In this document: in pieces, positions 8,738 through 18,886 of the stretch | Layout: each line of letters starts with the position of its first letter | Position numbering within the stretch: position 1 is the stretch's first letter | Source of the DNA: Amarolinea aalborgensis | Lineage (GTDB): Bacteria; Chloroflexota; Anaerolineae; SSC4; Amarolineaceae | Assembly (NCBI RefSeq): GCF_900491745.1 | Contig: NZ_UETR01000029.1 | Location: forward strand, 1-38,262 | Length of the DNA stretch: 38,262 nucleotides | Direction: 5' to 3' | Notes under the pieces: generated by a model | The model's database searches: none | What the model was told of the DNA's origin: nothing | The model's input: the letters and a program-made list of their open reading frames with translations, nothing else | Translations under genes and position numbers: made by a program

Positions 8738-8811
8738 AGATCGAAGATTGAAGATTGGCAGATCCCGTTCAGCGCGTGAGCGCCTGGCGTAGGTCACACC
8801 TCCGGTGTGGC
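8734..8811. repeat. Heptamer repeat and half palindromic element
   Basis: Three tandem heptamers (TTGAAGA, TCGAAGA, TTGAAGA) begin inside the zinc-ribbon stop region and are followed at 8788-8811 by CGTAGGTC plus the hairpin ACACC-TCC-GGTGT. The latter is a half copy of the CGTAGGTC element that forms the array at 33080-33810. The rest of the gap up to the ABC gene shows nothing else recognisable. Confidence 0.6.
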
Positions 8812-8904
8812 AGTCGTACGTCAACTCAGAACGGTCATCGGCGGCGCAAGATGCAAAACCGCCACTCGACCGAGCCACGAGCGTGTAACAAGGAATAAGT
8901 GACG

Positions 8905-10869
8905 ATGGCGCACGGGAATTGGTGGGCGTTTCTACAGTACGACGAGACCAAAGGCAAAGCGAAGATCACGCCCGGTTTGCTGCGCCGCGTCGCGCATTAC
9001 GCGCGGCCGTACTGGGTCAGCGCTTCGTTGATGTTGGTCACTATCGCCATCACGTCGGCCCTGGGGCTGGCGCCGCCGCTGCTCTACCGCGATCTGATTG
9101 ACAACGCCATCCCCAATCGCGACATGACGCGCCTGAACTGGCTGGCCGTCGGCATGATCGCCATCCCCATTGTCAGCGGGCTGATCAGCGTATGGCAGCG
9201 GTTCCTCAGCGCCAGCGTGGGCGAAGGCATCATCTTTGATCTACGCCAGGAACTTTACGCCCACATGCAGCGCCAATCGCTGCGCTTTTTCACCAATACC
9301 AAGACCGGCGAGCTGATGTCGCGCCTCAACAATGACGTGGTTGGCGCGCAGAACGCCGTCACCGGCACGCTGGTCAATATCGTGACCAATGTCATCGGCC
9401 TCATTTCCACCCTCATCATCATGATCTCGTTGGAGTGGCGCCTGACCATCCTGGCAATTGCCATCTTCCCGCTCTTTCTTTTGCCCACGCGGCGCGTCGG
9501 CGTTATCCTGCGCGACATTGCGCGGCGGGCGATGGAATACAACGCCAACATGAACACCCTGATGAACGAGACGCTCAACGTCAACGGCGCTTTGCTGGTC
9601 AAGCTCTTTGGCCGCCAGGCCGACGAAGTGCAGCGCTTCGGCCAGATCAATGCCAATGTGCGCGCCATCGGCGTGCGGCGCGCGCTGATCGGCCGCTGGT
9701 TCTTCCTGGGCCTCGGCATCGTCGGCTCGATTGGCACCGCGCTCGTTTTCTGGTGGGGCGGCCGCCTCGTGTTGCAAGGCGCATTCACAGTAGGCACGAT
9801 CGTCGCCTTCGTCAACTACCTGGGCCAGCTCTATGGCCCCATCTCCTCCCTGGCGAATGTGCGCGTCGAATTCGAGACGGCGATGGTCAGCTTTGAACGC
9901 GTCTTCGAATACCTCGATTTGCCCGTGGAAATTGCCGACCGCCCCGGGGCCATCACACTGCCGGAGGTGCGCGGCCACGTGCGTTTCGAGCACGTCTCGT
10001 TCAGCTACGGCGCAGCCGGCCTGCCAGGCAGCGCAGCGCCCGCAGCCCAGGCGTCCGCTGCGGGTCCAGGGCCAACGGCTTTGCCAGCCGCGCCCGTGAA
10101 CGGCCGCAACGGCGATGGGGAAAGCGCAGAAAGCGGCCCGGCAGACGCGCCCGCGCGCAGTCCCGTCCTGGCGCCTCGCCTCCTTGCGCTGGACGACATC
10201 AGCTTCGAGGTCAAACCGGGCCAGCTCGTAGCCCTGGTCGGCCCGTCCGGCGCAGGCAAAACCACCATCACCTACCTGCTGCCGCGCTTGTATGACTGCA
10301 CGGCCGGACAGATCACCCTGGATGGCTATGACCTGCGCGACCTCAGCGGCGCAACCCTGGCACAGACAATCGGCATGGTGACGCAGGAGTCGTACCTTTT
10401 CCATGACACCGTGCGCACCAACCTGCTTTACGCGCGGCCGCAGGCCACCCAGGCCGAACTGGAAGCCGCCTGCCGTGCGGCCAACATCCACGATTTCATC
10501 CTCAGCCTCAAGGATGGCTACGACACCATCGTCGGCGAGCGCGGCTACCGTTTCAGCGGCGGCGAGAAGCAGCGCCTGGCCATGGCGCGGGTTCTGCTCA
10601 AGAATCCCACCGTGCTCATCCTGGACGAGGCAACGAGTCACCTCGATTCCCATTCCGAGGCGCTGATCCAGGAGGCGCTGCAGCCGCTGATGCGAGGCCG
10701 CACCAGCCTGGTCATTGCCCATCGCTTGAGCACGATTTTGGCTGCGGATCTAATCCTGGTCATGAACCAGGGACGCCTGGTGGAACAGGGCACGCACCAG
10801 GAACTGCTGGCGCAGAACGGCCTCTATGCCAGCCTGTACGAAACCCAATTCAGGCAAGAGCCGGCCTGA
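8905..10869 (+). CDS. ABC exporter half-transporter, MsbA/MDR-like, with linker inside the ATPase
   Basis: About 654 aa. Residues 1-330 form the six-helix exporter domain with typical coupling text (FFTNTKTGELMSRLNNDV). The ATPase has an A-loop Tyr (SFSYG, near 368), Walker A GPSGAGKT (about 446-453), signature FSGGEKQR (about 550-557), Walker B VLILDEATS (about 570-578) and H-loop His (about 606). Between the A-loop strand and the next strand (LALDDISFEV) is an extra run of about 55 Ala/Pro/Gly-rich residues that the family usually lacks. It would work as a homodimer exporting a lipid or drug-like substrate. The ATG at 8905 is chosen because AAGGA lies 10 bp before it; a GTG at 8899 is in frame but too close. 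Confidence 0.9.
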   Translation: MAHGNWWAFLQYDETKGKAKITPGLLRRVAHYARPYWVSASLMLVTIAITSALGLAPPLLYRDLIDNAIPNRDMTRLNWLAVGMIAIPIVSGLISVWQRFLSASVGEGIIFDLRQELYAHMQRQSLRFFTNTKTGELMSRLNNDVVGAQNAVTGTLVNIVTNVIGLISTLIIMISLEWRLTILAIAIFPLFLLPTRRVGVILRDIARRAMEYNANMNTLMNETLNVNGALLVKLFGRQADEVQRFGQINANVRAIGVRRALIGRWFFLGLGIVGSIGTALVFWWGGRLVLQGAFTVGTIVAFVNYLGQLYGPISSLANVRVEFETAMVSFERVFEYLDLPVEIADRPGAITLPEVRGHVRFEHVSFSYGAAGLPGSAAPAAQASAAGPGPTALPAAPVNGRNGDGESAESGPADAPARSPVLAPRLLALDDISFEVKPGQLVALVGPSGAGKTTITYLLPRLYDCTAGQITLDGYDLRDLSGATLAQTIGMVTQESYLFHDTVRTNLLYARPQATQAELEAACRAANIHDFILSLKDGYDTIVGERGYRFSGGEKQRLAMARVLLKNPTVLILDEATSHLDSHSEALIQEALQPLMRGRTSLVIAHRLSTILAADLILVMNQGRLVEQGTHQELLAQNGLYASLYETQFRQEPA

Positions 10870-10919
10870 CCCGACGTTCGCCTGTGCACAGGCGCAACCG
10901 TTCACGAGGTTCCGGAGTA

Positions 10920-11064
10920 GGACGCAGATACACGCTGAAAAACGCAGAGTAGACTAGAGAAGGACTCCAGCGCAGCGCCAGCGGCGGCAAACGTCGCAGG
11001 GGCCGTATCTGCTGTCCAACAAAACAGCTCAATCTGCGTGCGCAGCCTGCGTTCATCTGCGTCC
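10920..11064. repeat. Palindromic CGCAGAT-type intergenic repeat, copy 1
   Basis: Outer arms GGACGCAGAT and ATCTGCGTCC enclose internal CACGCTGA- and TGCGTGCGCAG-like pieces. The same outer arms and inner words recur at 19816-19882. The gap between the ABC and carboxypeptidase genes holds this element and, at about 10880, the small palindrome CGCCTGTGCACAGGCG, which may fold as the ABC gene's 3' hairpin. Confidence 0.65.
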
Positions 11065-11118
11065 TCTCCATCTCTCTGAAACACTGATCTGAGAATAACT
11101 GAAGAGAGGATTTGTCTT

Positions 11119-12615
<1,497 letters not shown>

Positions 12616-12647
12616 CCGCCAGCTTTCTGCCGCGAGGACAAGCATCT

Positions 12648-12732
12648 TTAACGCAAAGACGCCAGGGTGCAATGCCGCAGAGAGGCTATTCAGGCCTCTT
12701 TGCGGCCCAGCGGCTTTGCGACTTTGCGTTAA
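12648..12732. repeat. Palindromic TTAACGCAAAG element
   Basis: Arms TTAACGCAAAG and CTTTGCGTTAA face each other around an interior with a further CAGAGAGGC/GCCTCTTTG pair. The right half (12698-12733) recurs as an exact 36-bp direct copy at 15064-15099, on the other side of the nested insertions. Confidence 0.7.
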
Positions 12733-12856
12733 GATCATAGCTGAAATGTAACTATTCAGGCATCCTGCGCCGACTGCAGCCGCCGAATGAATTCGGGCCG
12801 CAAGGGCGTGCCGCCGCCAGGTCGGCCGGAGCCGACCGGCGCCGCGTCCACTCAGG

Positions 12857-14884
12857 TTATACTGAGTTGTCAAATTGGTTATTCTGAGTTGGCGACGATT
12901 GACTGGGGACAATCTGACGACTCAGAGCGGGGGCGTCGGCCAGCGAAGTTTTGGACAAAGGGGGTAGCTGTTGTTCGGTCTGTGCCATTGCGCGCCGATA
13001 CTGCGCTTCGAGGGTGGTGTCCAGCACACGGGCGTAGATCATGGTCGTATCCAGATGTTGGTGGCCTAACAACTTCTGGATGTGGGTGATGTCCAGGCCG
13101 GTGTTGAGCAAACGCGTGGCCAGGGTGTGGCGCAAACGATGAGGGGTCACACCTGGCACCTGTGCGAGATCGCCGAGCTTGCCGATAGAGGTGCGCAGCC
13201 ATTGGTAGGAGATGGGGCGACCATCGGGGTGAGTAAAGAAAGGCGCCGTGGGCAGGCGGGAGCGACCGCCGAGATAGCGCTGGATGGCGATACAAGCGGT
13301 GTCACTGAGATAGGCGATGCGGTCGCGCAGGCCCTTGCCCTGGCGGATCAGCAAGCGTCGGCCTGACAGGTCGCAGTCCTGGAATTGCAGTTCGATGCAC
13401 TCGCTGGCACGCAGGCCGCTGTGGGCCAGGACAAAGAAGCAGGCGTTTGCCAGACGATTGGCGACCTCGTCCGTCGCGAGGTGTTGGCTAACGAGCTGCT
13501 CCAGACGCTGGTTTTCAGTGTCACTCAGATGCCGGGGCAGGCTATCGGGTCGGGGGAGTGGGTGTAGACGAAAGACACTGGCGTCAATGGTCTGACCCCG
13601 GTCGGCCTGGTGGTGGAGCAGAGATACGACATAGGATAATGTCGAGTCCGGAGTGTTGGCGACGCGGCCATGGGCGATGCGCTCGCTACGATAGGTGAGC
13701 AGGTCGCTCAACTGCACATCGGCCAAGCTGAAGTCGGGGTGGCGCTGAGCCAACCAATCCCAGAAGCGACGGAGTTCGCCGAGCACATGGAGCGCACGGC
13801 CTCGCTGGCGTTGCGGTTTCCAGTCTGACAGCCGGCTGCGCACGAAGTCCAGGCTGGCTTGACGCACGTCCGGCGGCAAGTGGGGACCCCAGGCAGCCCA
13901 ATCGGGCAGTGGGGGTGAGACGAACGGGGGAATCGTCGGGTCCATCACTAGACCCACGGGCTCAGAGGCGGTCGGGTTCGACTCGGAGGCGACCAGATTC
14001 GGCGCAGGAGCGGCCGACGGCACACGGGACATGGCCTGCTGATAGGCCTCCGCCAGTTGGGGATCGGCCCCCGCCGTGTAAATCTGTGTGGTGGTCACTT
14101 GCGCATGACCTAACAGCTTGCCCAGACTGGTGATCGGCATGCCTGCTTCGGTGACCTGGCGGGCGAAGGTGTGGCGCAACTGGTGGGGCGTCAACGACAC
14201 ACCTGCCTCCTGCCCATAGCGGTGCAACAGCCACTCGATGCCACTGACGCTCAGCGGTTGGCCGCGGTCGTTAAGAAAGATGTTGGTACAGGCGCTGGTC
14301 GGCCGTTGGGCTAACCAGGCACTGAGCACACTGTATCCATCGGCGGTCAGGAGCACGATGCGCTCTTTCTGACCCTTGCCCATGACTCGCAGCCGCGCCG
14401 GTTGCTCGTCCGTCGGCGCAGATAGCACGTCCGCCAGCTGCAAGCTCACCAATTCCCCGACGCGCAACCCGGCGCGCCATAACAAAACGAACCAGGCGCG
14501 GTCGCGGGCGTTGCTGATCGCCGCCCACACCTGGGCCACGGCATCGTTCTTCAGATCCCGCGGTAAGCGCCGCGGTTGTTTGCCAGCATGCCGCTTGAAG
14601 CGTACCGGGTTGGCCCACTGCAAGTCACCGGTCTCCTCGGCCAGAAAGTCGAAGAAGACCCGCAGCGCGGCGACCCGGCGCTTGACCGTCGCCGGACTCA
14701 GTCCGGCTTGCCGTTGTTGATCAACAAACGTATCAATGTCCTGCATCGTAATCTCCCGCCATTGCTTGCTAATCACAGCCGAGAACTGGCGGACATCGCT
14801 GACATAGAGTATCGTTGTGCGGCGACCGGGGGCGCGCCGCTCCAAGTAATTTGAAAACTGCTGCAGGCGATCTGGTTCGTCCAT
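12857..14884 (-). CDS. Fused protein with two tyrosine-recombinase (XerC/D-like) domains
   Basis: 675 aa, about twice a normal Xer protein, because it contains two full recombinases. The first half (about 1-300) has a SAM-like N-terminal domain and catalytic GLRVGE, KGQKER, HQLRH, LGHAQVTTTQIY. After a Pro/Ser linker (about 300-345) the second half repeats the plan with GLRASE, KGLRDR, HRLRH, LGHQHLDTTMIY. Both R-K-H-R-H-Y sets look intact. It should cut and rejoin DNA at the element ends; as one chain it could supply two of the four synaptic subunits. A strong promoter lies upstream inside the element. The TAA stop straddles the left element boundary. Frame and length argue against an accidental fusion. 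Confidence 0.9.
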   Translation of the reverse strand: MDEPDRLQQFSNYLERRAPGRRTTILYVSDVRQFSAVISKQWREITMQDIDTFVDQQRQAGLSPATVKRRVAALRVFFDFLAEETGDLQWANPVRFKRHAGKQPRRLPRDLKNDAVAQVWAAISNARDRAWFVLLWRAGLRVGELVSLQLADVLSAPTDEQPARLRVMGKGQKERIVLLTADGYSVLSAWLAQRPTSACTNIFLNDRGQPLSVSGIEWLLHRYGQEAGVSLTPHQLRHTFARQVTEAGMPITSLGKLLGHAQVTTTQIYTAGADPQLAEAYQQAMSRVPSAAPAPNLVASESNPTASEPVGLVMDPTIPPFVSPPLPDWAAWGPHLPPDVRQASLDFVRSRLSDWKPQRQRGRALHVLGELRRFWDWLAQRHPDFSLADVQLSDLLTYRSERIAHGRVANTPDSTLSYVVSLLHHQADRGQTIDASVFRLHPLPRPDSLPRHLSDTENQRLEQLVSQHLATDEVANRLANACFFVLAHSGLRASECIELQFQDCDLSGRRLLIRQGKGLRDRIAYLSDTACIAIQRYLGGRSRLPTAPFFTHPDGRPISYQWLRTSIGKLGDLAQVPGVTPHRLRHTLATRLLNTGLDITHIQKLLGHQHLDTTMIYARVLDTTLEAQYRRAMAQTEQQLPPLSKTSLADAPALSRQIVPSQSSPTQNNQFDNSV

Positions 14885-14955
14885 GAGTTGACCTCTCGTT
14901 CGCGAGTACCAGGAGTATAGTTCACTTTCCTGGTAAAGTCAAACTCAGCATAACG
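12858..14955. mobile_element. 2.1-kb single-gene tyrosine-recombinase element inserted in the MITE hairpin
   Basis: The insert is bounded by CAGGT at 12853-12857 and 14956-14960, present once in the empty MITE, so a 5-bp duplication is apparent. The tips carry imperfect inverted repeats: GTTATACTGAGTT at 12856-12868 and, reverse-complemented, GTTATGCTGAGTT at 14942-14954. A second GTTATTCTGAGTTG lies about 22 bp inside the left end, like paired recombinase-binding sites. The insertion point is in the loop of the MITE hairpin GCGTCCAC-TCAG-GTGGACGC. It carries only the recombinase gene. The exact boundary is ambiguous by 2 bp because the GT of the target could belong to the inverted repeat. 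Confidence 0.85.
14914..14942 (-). promoter_or_regulatory. Sigma70 promoter of the double recombinase gene
   Basis: On the minus strand TTGACT, exactly 17 bp, TATACT, close to consensus and unlike most of this GC-rich region. It lies within the element end, with the -35 overlapping the terminal inverted repeat, so recombinase binding to the end could repress the gene. An 8-bp inverted repeat, TACCAGGA/TCCTGGTA, brackets the spacer and -10. Confidence 0.75.
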
Positions 14956-15063
14956 CAGGTGGACGCCTGGCGGAACGCCCATCAGGCGCGATTTCAATCG
15001 CTCGCTTGCCACGGCGCGCCGCCTGAATAGTTACGCTGAAATAACAAATGCCACACGGCTGCC

Positions 15064-15099
15064 CTTTGCGGCCCAGCGGCTTTGCGACTTTGCGTTAAG
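15064..15099. repeat. 36-bp direct repeat of the TTAACGCAAAG element arm
   Basis: Exact copy of 12698-12733. It lies just outside the MITE target duplication. No gene is present from 15043 to 15243; the remainder is A/T-richer leader of the FHA-ABC gene, with a possible TATACT at about 15180 but no convincing -35. Confidence 0.75.
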
Positions 15100-15243
15100 G
15101 CTTTTCAACTTGCCCTGGGGCGCACCAAACCAAGTACTCTGAAACCGCGTTCAATTAACGATCTTTTCACGATCATTCCATATACTGACGTTTGCTGCCG
15201 AATCTGCAACTCAAACACGATTTGAGAAAGGTGAAAAGACGCA

Positions 15244-17709
15244 ATGCCAGACCTTAACGTTCCGCGCAGCGATCAGCAGTTGATTATCGCCTGGCCTGGT
15301 CACCAACTGACGGCGCCCCTCAAGGCCACCCTCCTGCGCCTGGGACGCGACCCCGAAGGCAATGACATCGTGATTGACGCGCCGGCGGTGTCGCCCTATC
15401 ACGCCACCCTGCGGCTGGAGGCCGACGGCTATCACCTGCTCGATGGGCAGGAACGGGATGGGCAGTGGGTGCGCAGCGCCAACGGCCTGAGCTGCCGGGG
15501 GCAGCGCGTCGAGGACGAGAAGCTCGACAACGGCGAGATCGTGCGCATCCCCGGCGCAGCCGAAGATTTCGTCTCCCTGCTCTACTTCGACGCCGCCGCC
15601 GCCGCCCCCGGCCAGCGCAGCCAGGTGTCCCTGGCGCAGGAGATCAGCATCGGTCGTGACCCGCGCAACGACCTGGTGATCAGCGATCCGACCGCTTCCG
15701 CGTTTCATGCCACGGTGACGCCCGTGGGGCAGACGCACGTCCTGCGCGATCTGCGCAGCGCCAGCGGCACCTTCGTCAACGGTCAGCGCGTGTCGCAGCA
15801 CGCGCTGCAAGCTGAAGACAGCATCCTGATCGGCTCCGTGCAGCTGCGCTACGACGGCCAGTCCCTGGCCGTGGTTGACCTGCGCCGCGCCGGCATCCGC
15901 CTGGACGGCATGAGCCTGCGCAAGCAGGCGCCCGCAGCCAAAACAAGCGCCGGCGACAGCGGCTTCAAGCTGCTGCTCAGCAACGTCTCGTTGGTGATTC
16001 ATCCGCGCGAGTTCATTGCCATCGTCGGCGGCAGCGGCACCGGCAAATCTACGCTGCTCGATGCGCTGAACGCATTCCGACCGGTGGACGGCCGCGTCCT
16101 CATCAATGGCGACGACCTCTACCATCATTTCGACGCCTACCGCCAGAGCATCGGCTACGTCCCCCAGGATGACATCATCCACCGGGAGCTGACCGTGGAG
16201 GAGGCGCTGCGCTTCGTCGCCCGCCTGCGCCTGCCGCCCGACACGGCGCAGGCCGAGATCGAAAGGCGGGTTGAGACCGTGCTGCAGCAGGTGGCGATGA
16301 GCAACCGCCGCAGCGTGCTCGTGCGCCAGCTCAGCGGCGGCCAGCGCAAGCGCGTCAGCCTGGCCGTGGAGTTGATCGCCGCGCCCGGCATCCTCTTCCT
16401 GGACGAACCGACCTCTGGCCTGGATCCGGGCCTGGACAAGAAGATGATGTTCACCCTGCGCCAGGTGGCCAATGGGGGCACCACCGTCATCCTGGTGACG
16501 CACGCCACCGACAATATCCAGGACTGTGACCTGGTCGCCTTCCTGGCCGAGCGCGGCCGCCTGGTTTTCTACGGCCCGCCGGCCGCGGCGCTGACTTTCT
16601 TCGGCGTGCGCGACTTCGCCGAAATCTATCACCTCGTGGAACTGGAGCCGGAGCGCTGGCTGCAAGCCTTCCAGGAGTCGAGCTTCTACGAAGCCTACAT
16701 TGAGCGCCGCCTGGCGAACACCTGCCCGCGCTGCTCTGCGCCGCTGGCGCCAGAAGAGATGATCTGCGCCAACTGCGGTTATGCCAGGCCGCAAGCCGCG
16801 GGCGCGCCCATCCCCGCGACGAAGAACGCGGTCAGCGCCACGCCGCCATGGTCGCGGCTGCGCGCCTCCCTGGCGACCTTTGCGCGCCAGACCGCCATCC
16901 TGGTGCAGCGTTATGTCACCATTCTGCTGCGCGACCAGCGCAACCTGCTCTTCCTGCTGCTGCAGGCGCCGCTGATCGCGCTGCTCCTTTTCCTGGTGAT
17001 GAAACCGGGGCTGTTCAACCAGGGCTTGAATGTGGAAGTGACCGACCTGGGCGAGATGCAGAAGATTCTTTTCGTGCTGGCCTGTATCGCGGCGTGGTTT
17101 GGGTTGATCAACGCGGTGCGCGAAATCGTCAAAGAGCTGCCGATTTACCGCCGCGAGCGCTTCGTCAACCTGGGCGTGGCGGCCTACGTCGCCTCCAAGC
17201 TGATCGTCCTCCTCGCGCTGAGCATCATCCAGTCCGCGCTGTTGGTTGCCATCGTGCACCTGCGCGGCCAATTCCCAGCCGTGGGCGCCAGCGGCCTGCC
17301 TGGCGTCGTCGAGATCTTCGGCGCGGTGCTCCTCGTCACCTTTGCCTCCACCTGCCTGGGGCTGCTGCTGTCGGCCGCGGTGGGCCGCGAGGACCGGGTG
17401 ATGAGCCTGATGCCGATCTTCCTGATCCCGCAGATCGTTTTCGCCGGCGTCGTCTTCAAACTGCAGGGCAGCGCGCGCTTCGTTTCCTGGTTGACCTTCA
17501 GCCGTTGGGGCATCGAAGCCATGGGCGCGACGATCAACCTGCCGGAGCTGCGCCGCATTGCCAGCTACGTCATGCCCGTGGAGGCGCTGGTTTTCCCGTT
17601 CGACCATTCCGCGGCCTATCTCCGCCAGAACCTGGGCATTCTACTGGCGCTGACCGTCATCTGCATCGCGCTGACCGTGGTCGCACTCAAACGGCAGGAT
17701 GCGCGCTGA
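15244..17709 (+). CDS. FHA-FHA-ABC ATPase fused to zinc ribbon and ABC2 membrane domain
   Basis: 821 aa ABCG-like half transporter. Two FHA domains come first: about 30-100 (LLRLGRDPEGN, SPYHATL) and 133-203 (ISIGRDPRNDL, FHATV, SGTFVNGQRV), expected to bind phosphothreonine. The ATPase has Walker A GGSGTGKST (262-270), LSGGQ (363-367), ILFLDEPTSG (383-392) and H-loop H420. A four-Cys ribbon (C494, C497, C508, C511) links it to an ABC2-type domain of about six helices. FHA domains suggest gating by a Ser/Thr kinase; no kinase is in the window. An AAAGGTG-like site precedes the ATG. Two exported proteins follow, perhaps as accessory parts or cargo. Confidence 0.92.
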   Translation: MPDLNVPRSDQQLIIAWPGHQLTAPLKATLLRLGRDPEGNDIVIDAPAVSPYHATLRLEADGYHLLDGQERDGQWVRSANGLSCRGQRVEDEKLDNGEIVRIPGAAEDFVSLLYFDAAAAAPGQRSQVSLAQEISIGRDPRNDLVISDPTASAFHATVTPVGQTHVLRDLRSASGTFVNGQRVSQHALQAEDSILIGSVQLRYDGQSLAVVDLRRAGIRLDGMSLRKQAPAAKTSAGDSGFKLLLSNVSLVIHPREFIAIVGGSGTGKSTLLDALNAFRPVDGRVLINGDDLYHHFDAYRQSIGYVPQDDIIHRELTVEEALRFVARLRLPPDTAQAEIERRVETVLQQVAMSNRRSVLVRQLSGGQRKRVSLAVELIAAPGILFLDEPTSGLDPGLDKKMMFTLRQVANGGTTVILVTHATDNIQDCDLVAFLAERGRLVFYGPPAAALTFFGVRDFAEIYHLVELEPERWLQAFQESSFYEAYIERRLANTCPRCSAPLAPEEMICANCGYARPQAAGAPIPATKNAVSATPPWSRLRASLATFARQTAILVQRYVTILLRDQRNLLFLLLQAPLIALLLFLVMKPGLFNQGLNVEVTDLGEMQKILFVLACIAAWFGLINAVREIVKELPIYRRERFVNLGVAAYVASKLIVLLALSIIQSALLVAIVHLRGQFPAVGASGLPGVVEIFGAVLLVTFASTCLGLLLSAAVGREDRVMSLMPIFLIPQIVFAGVVFKLQGSARFVSWLTFSRWGIEAMGATINLPELRRIASYVMPVEALVFPFDHSAAYLRQNLGILLALTVICIALTVVALKRQDAR

Positions 17710-17748
17710 TGAATTGTTCAATTCCTAATTCCGAAGGAGGTATGTGTC

Positions 17749-18834
17749 ATGATGTCTACTCATCGTTGGCGACGCGTGGGACTGCTCACCATCGTGTTGT
17801 TGCTGTGGCCCTTACTCGTGGCCGCGGCGCCCCTGCCCGTTGACCAGTTTGGCCCCAGCCAGGCCGGACTCGCGCAGGACGATCAACTGCTGACGCTGTA
17901 CAGCAGCTACGAATGGAAAAACGACCTGCCGGGCCAGTGCCCTTCCTACCCGCCCATCTTTCGCACTGGCACGCGCACCGTGCACAGCTACCTGCCCGCC
18001 ACGGTCAAACAGGAAATGCCCGTGGTGGTGATCTGGCAGGAGGCCGTGGACGGCGCCGTGCAAGAAGATCCCGTGGCGACGGCGCGCGCGGTGCTGGCGC
18101 CCAACACCCTGCCCCATGCCTCGATTTCATTCAACCAGGATGTAGGCGGCCGTGTCTTCCTGGTGACGATGTTCCTGCAAGATGACGCCGGCAAATGGAC
18201 GCCGATTGCCCAAGGCGTCTTCGGCATCGCCAGTTCCACCGGCAAGCCGGGCGCGCCCGGGGAGTGCCCCATTCCCGACAGCATGAAGACCAACGGCGCA
18301 GGCATCAGCGGCCTGGTCGGCGGCGCCAGCGTGGGCGGTTCCGGCGATACGGCCGCGGCGACGCCCACACCCGCCAAGTCCACAGCGCCCAAGCCCACGC
18401 CGACCAAAGCGCCGGCGACGTCGGCAGCCGCCTCGCCGCTGCAGATCACGTGGACGGACATGTCCTACGAAGGCCGCGCCGGCGACAGCCGTTGGTGTCA
18501 AACGCGCATGATCTATGTCAATAAATCCAAGCGCGCGGCGCGCTGGCCCGAATACCGACCTGGCATCCAGATTGTCAACGGCGACGGCTCCGAGGACGGC
18601 TGGTACCTGGCGAGCTTCTACTCCAAGGCCGACGGCTGGGAGAACGGCATTGATCCCAACAGCATCCCCGCCATCGCACCCGGCGCCTCCGCGGACTGGA
18701 CCTGGTACAGCGCGACCGATCACGCGGGCCAGTTCTGCGCGACGATCGGCCTGGTCTACCAGGGCTGGACCTACACCGCCAGTTTTGACCGCACCGGCAA
18801 GCTGTTAGGCTCCAAGACATTCCCGCCCAAATGA
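17749..18834 (+). CDS. Secreted protein of unknown function, downstream of FHA-ABC
   Basis: 361 aa. Signal peptide at 1-27 (basic start, hydrophobic core, VAAA cleavage region) with no lipobox Cys. The mature part has an N-terminal domain (about 30-180), a low-complexity linker of Thr/Pro/Ala repeats (about 200-228, TPTPAKSTAPKPTPTKAP) and a Trp- and Tyr-rich C-terminal domain (about 232-361) with two Cys (in RWCQTRM and GQFCATI) that could form a disulfide. I do not recognise either domain. AAGGAGG lies 8 bp before the start; the next codon is also ATG. The 39-bp gap after the transporter suggests one operon. Confidence 0.7.
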   Translation: MMSTHRWRRVGLLTIVLLLWPLLVAAAPLPVDQFGPSQAGLAQDDQLLTLYSSYEWKNDLPGQCPSYPPIFRTGTRTVHSYLPATVKQEMPVVVIWQEAVDGAVQEDPVATARAVLAPNTLPHASISFNQDVGGRVFLVTMFLQDDAGKWTPIAQGVFGIASSTGKPGAPGECPIPDSMKTNGAGISGLVGGASVGGSGDTAAATPTPAKSTAPKPTPTKAPATSAAASPLQITWTDMSYEGRAGDSRWCQTRMIYVNKSKRAARWPEYRPGIQIVNGDGSEDGWYLASFYSKADGWENGIDPNSIPAIAPGASADWTWYSATDHAGQFCATIGLVYQGWTYTASFDRTGKLLGSKTFPPK

Positions 18835-18886
18835 ACGCGGGGCACGGTTTTCAAGCAAGCAAGAAGCTGGCACATGGAGGCAAACG

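Larger units (their letters stand above)
12740..15042. mobile_element. MITE copy 2, split by a recombinase element
   Basis: Ends GTAACTATTCAGGC at 12748 and GCCTGAATAGTTAC ending at 15034, flanked by the perfect 8-bp duplication GCTGAAAT at 12740-12747 and 15035-15042. Removing 12858-14955 and one CAGGT leaves 184 bp, the same length as copy 1, in the opposite orientation and almost identical in sequence. The MITE therefore landed first and was later hit by the recombinase element. Confidence 0.93.

Noticed and set aside
9241..10722. Minus-strand ORF of 493 codons opposite the ABC exporter
   Set aside because: Shadow of a well-supported transporter gene.
15211..17607. Minus-strand ORF of 798 codons opposite the FHA-ABC gene
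   Set aside because: The plus strand encodes clear FHA and ABC motifs; the antisense product is His/Gln/Arg/Ala-rich with no recognisable domain.
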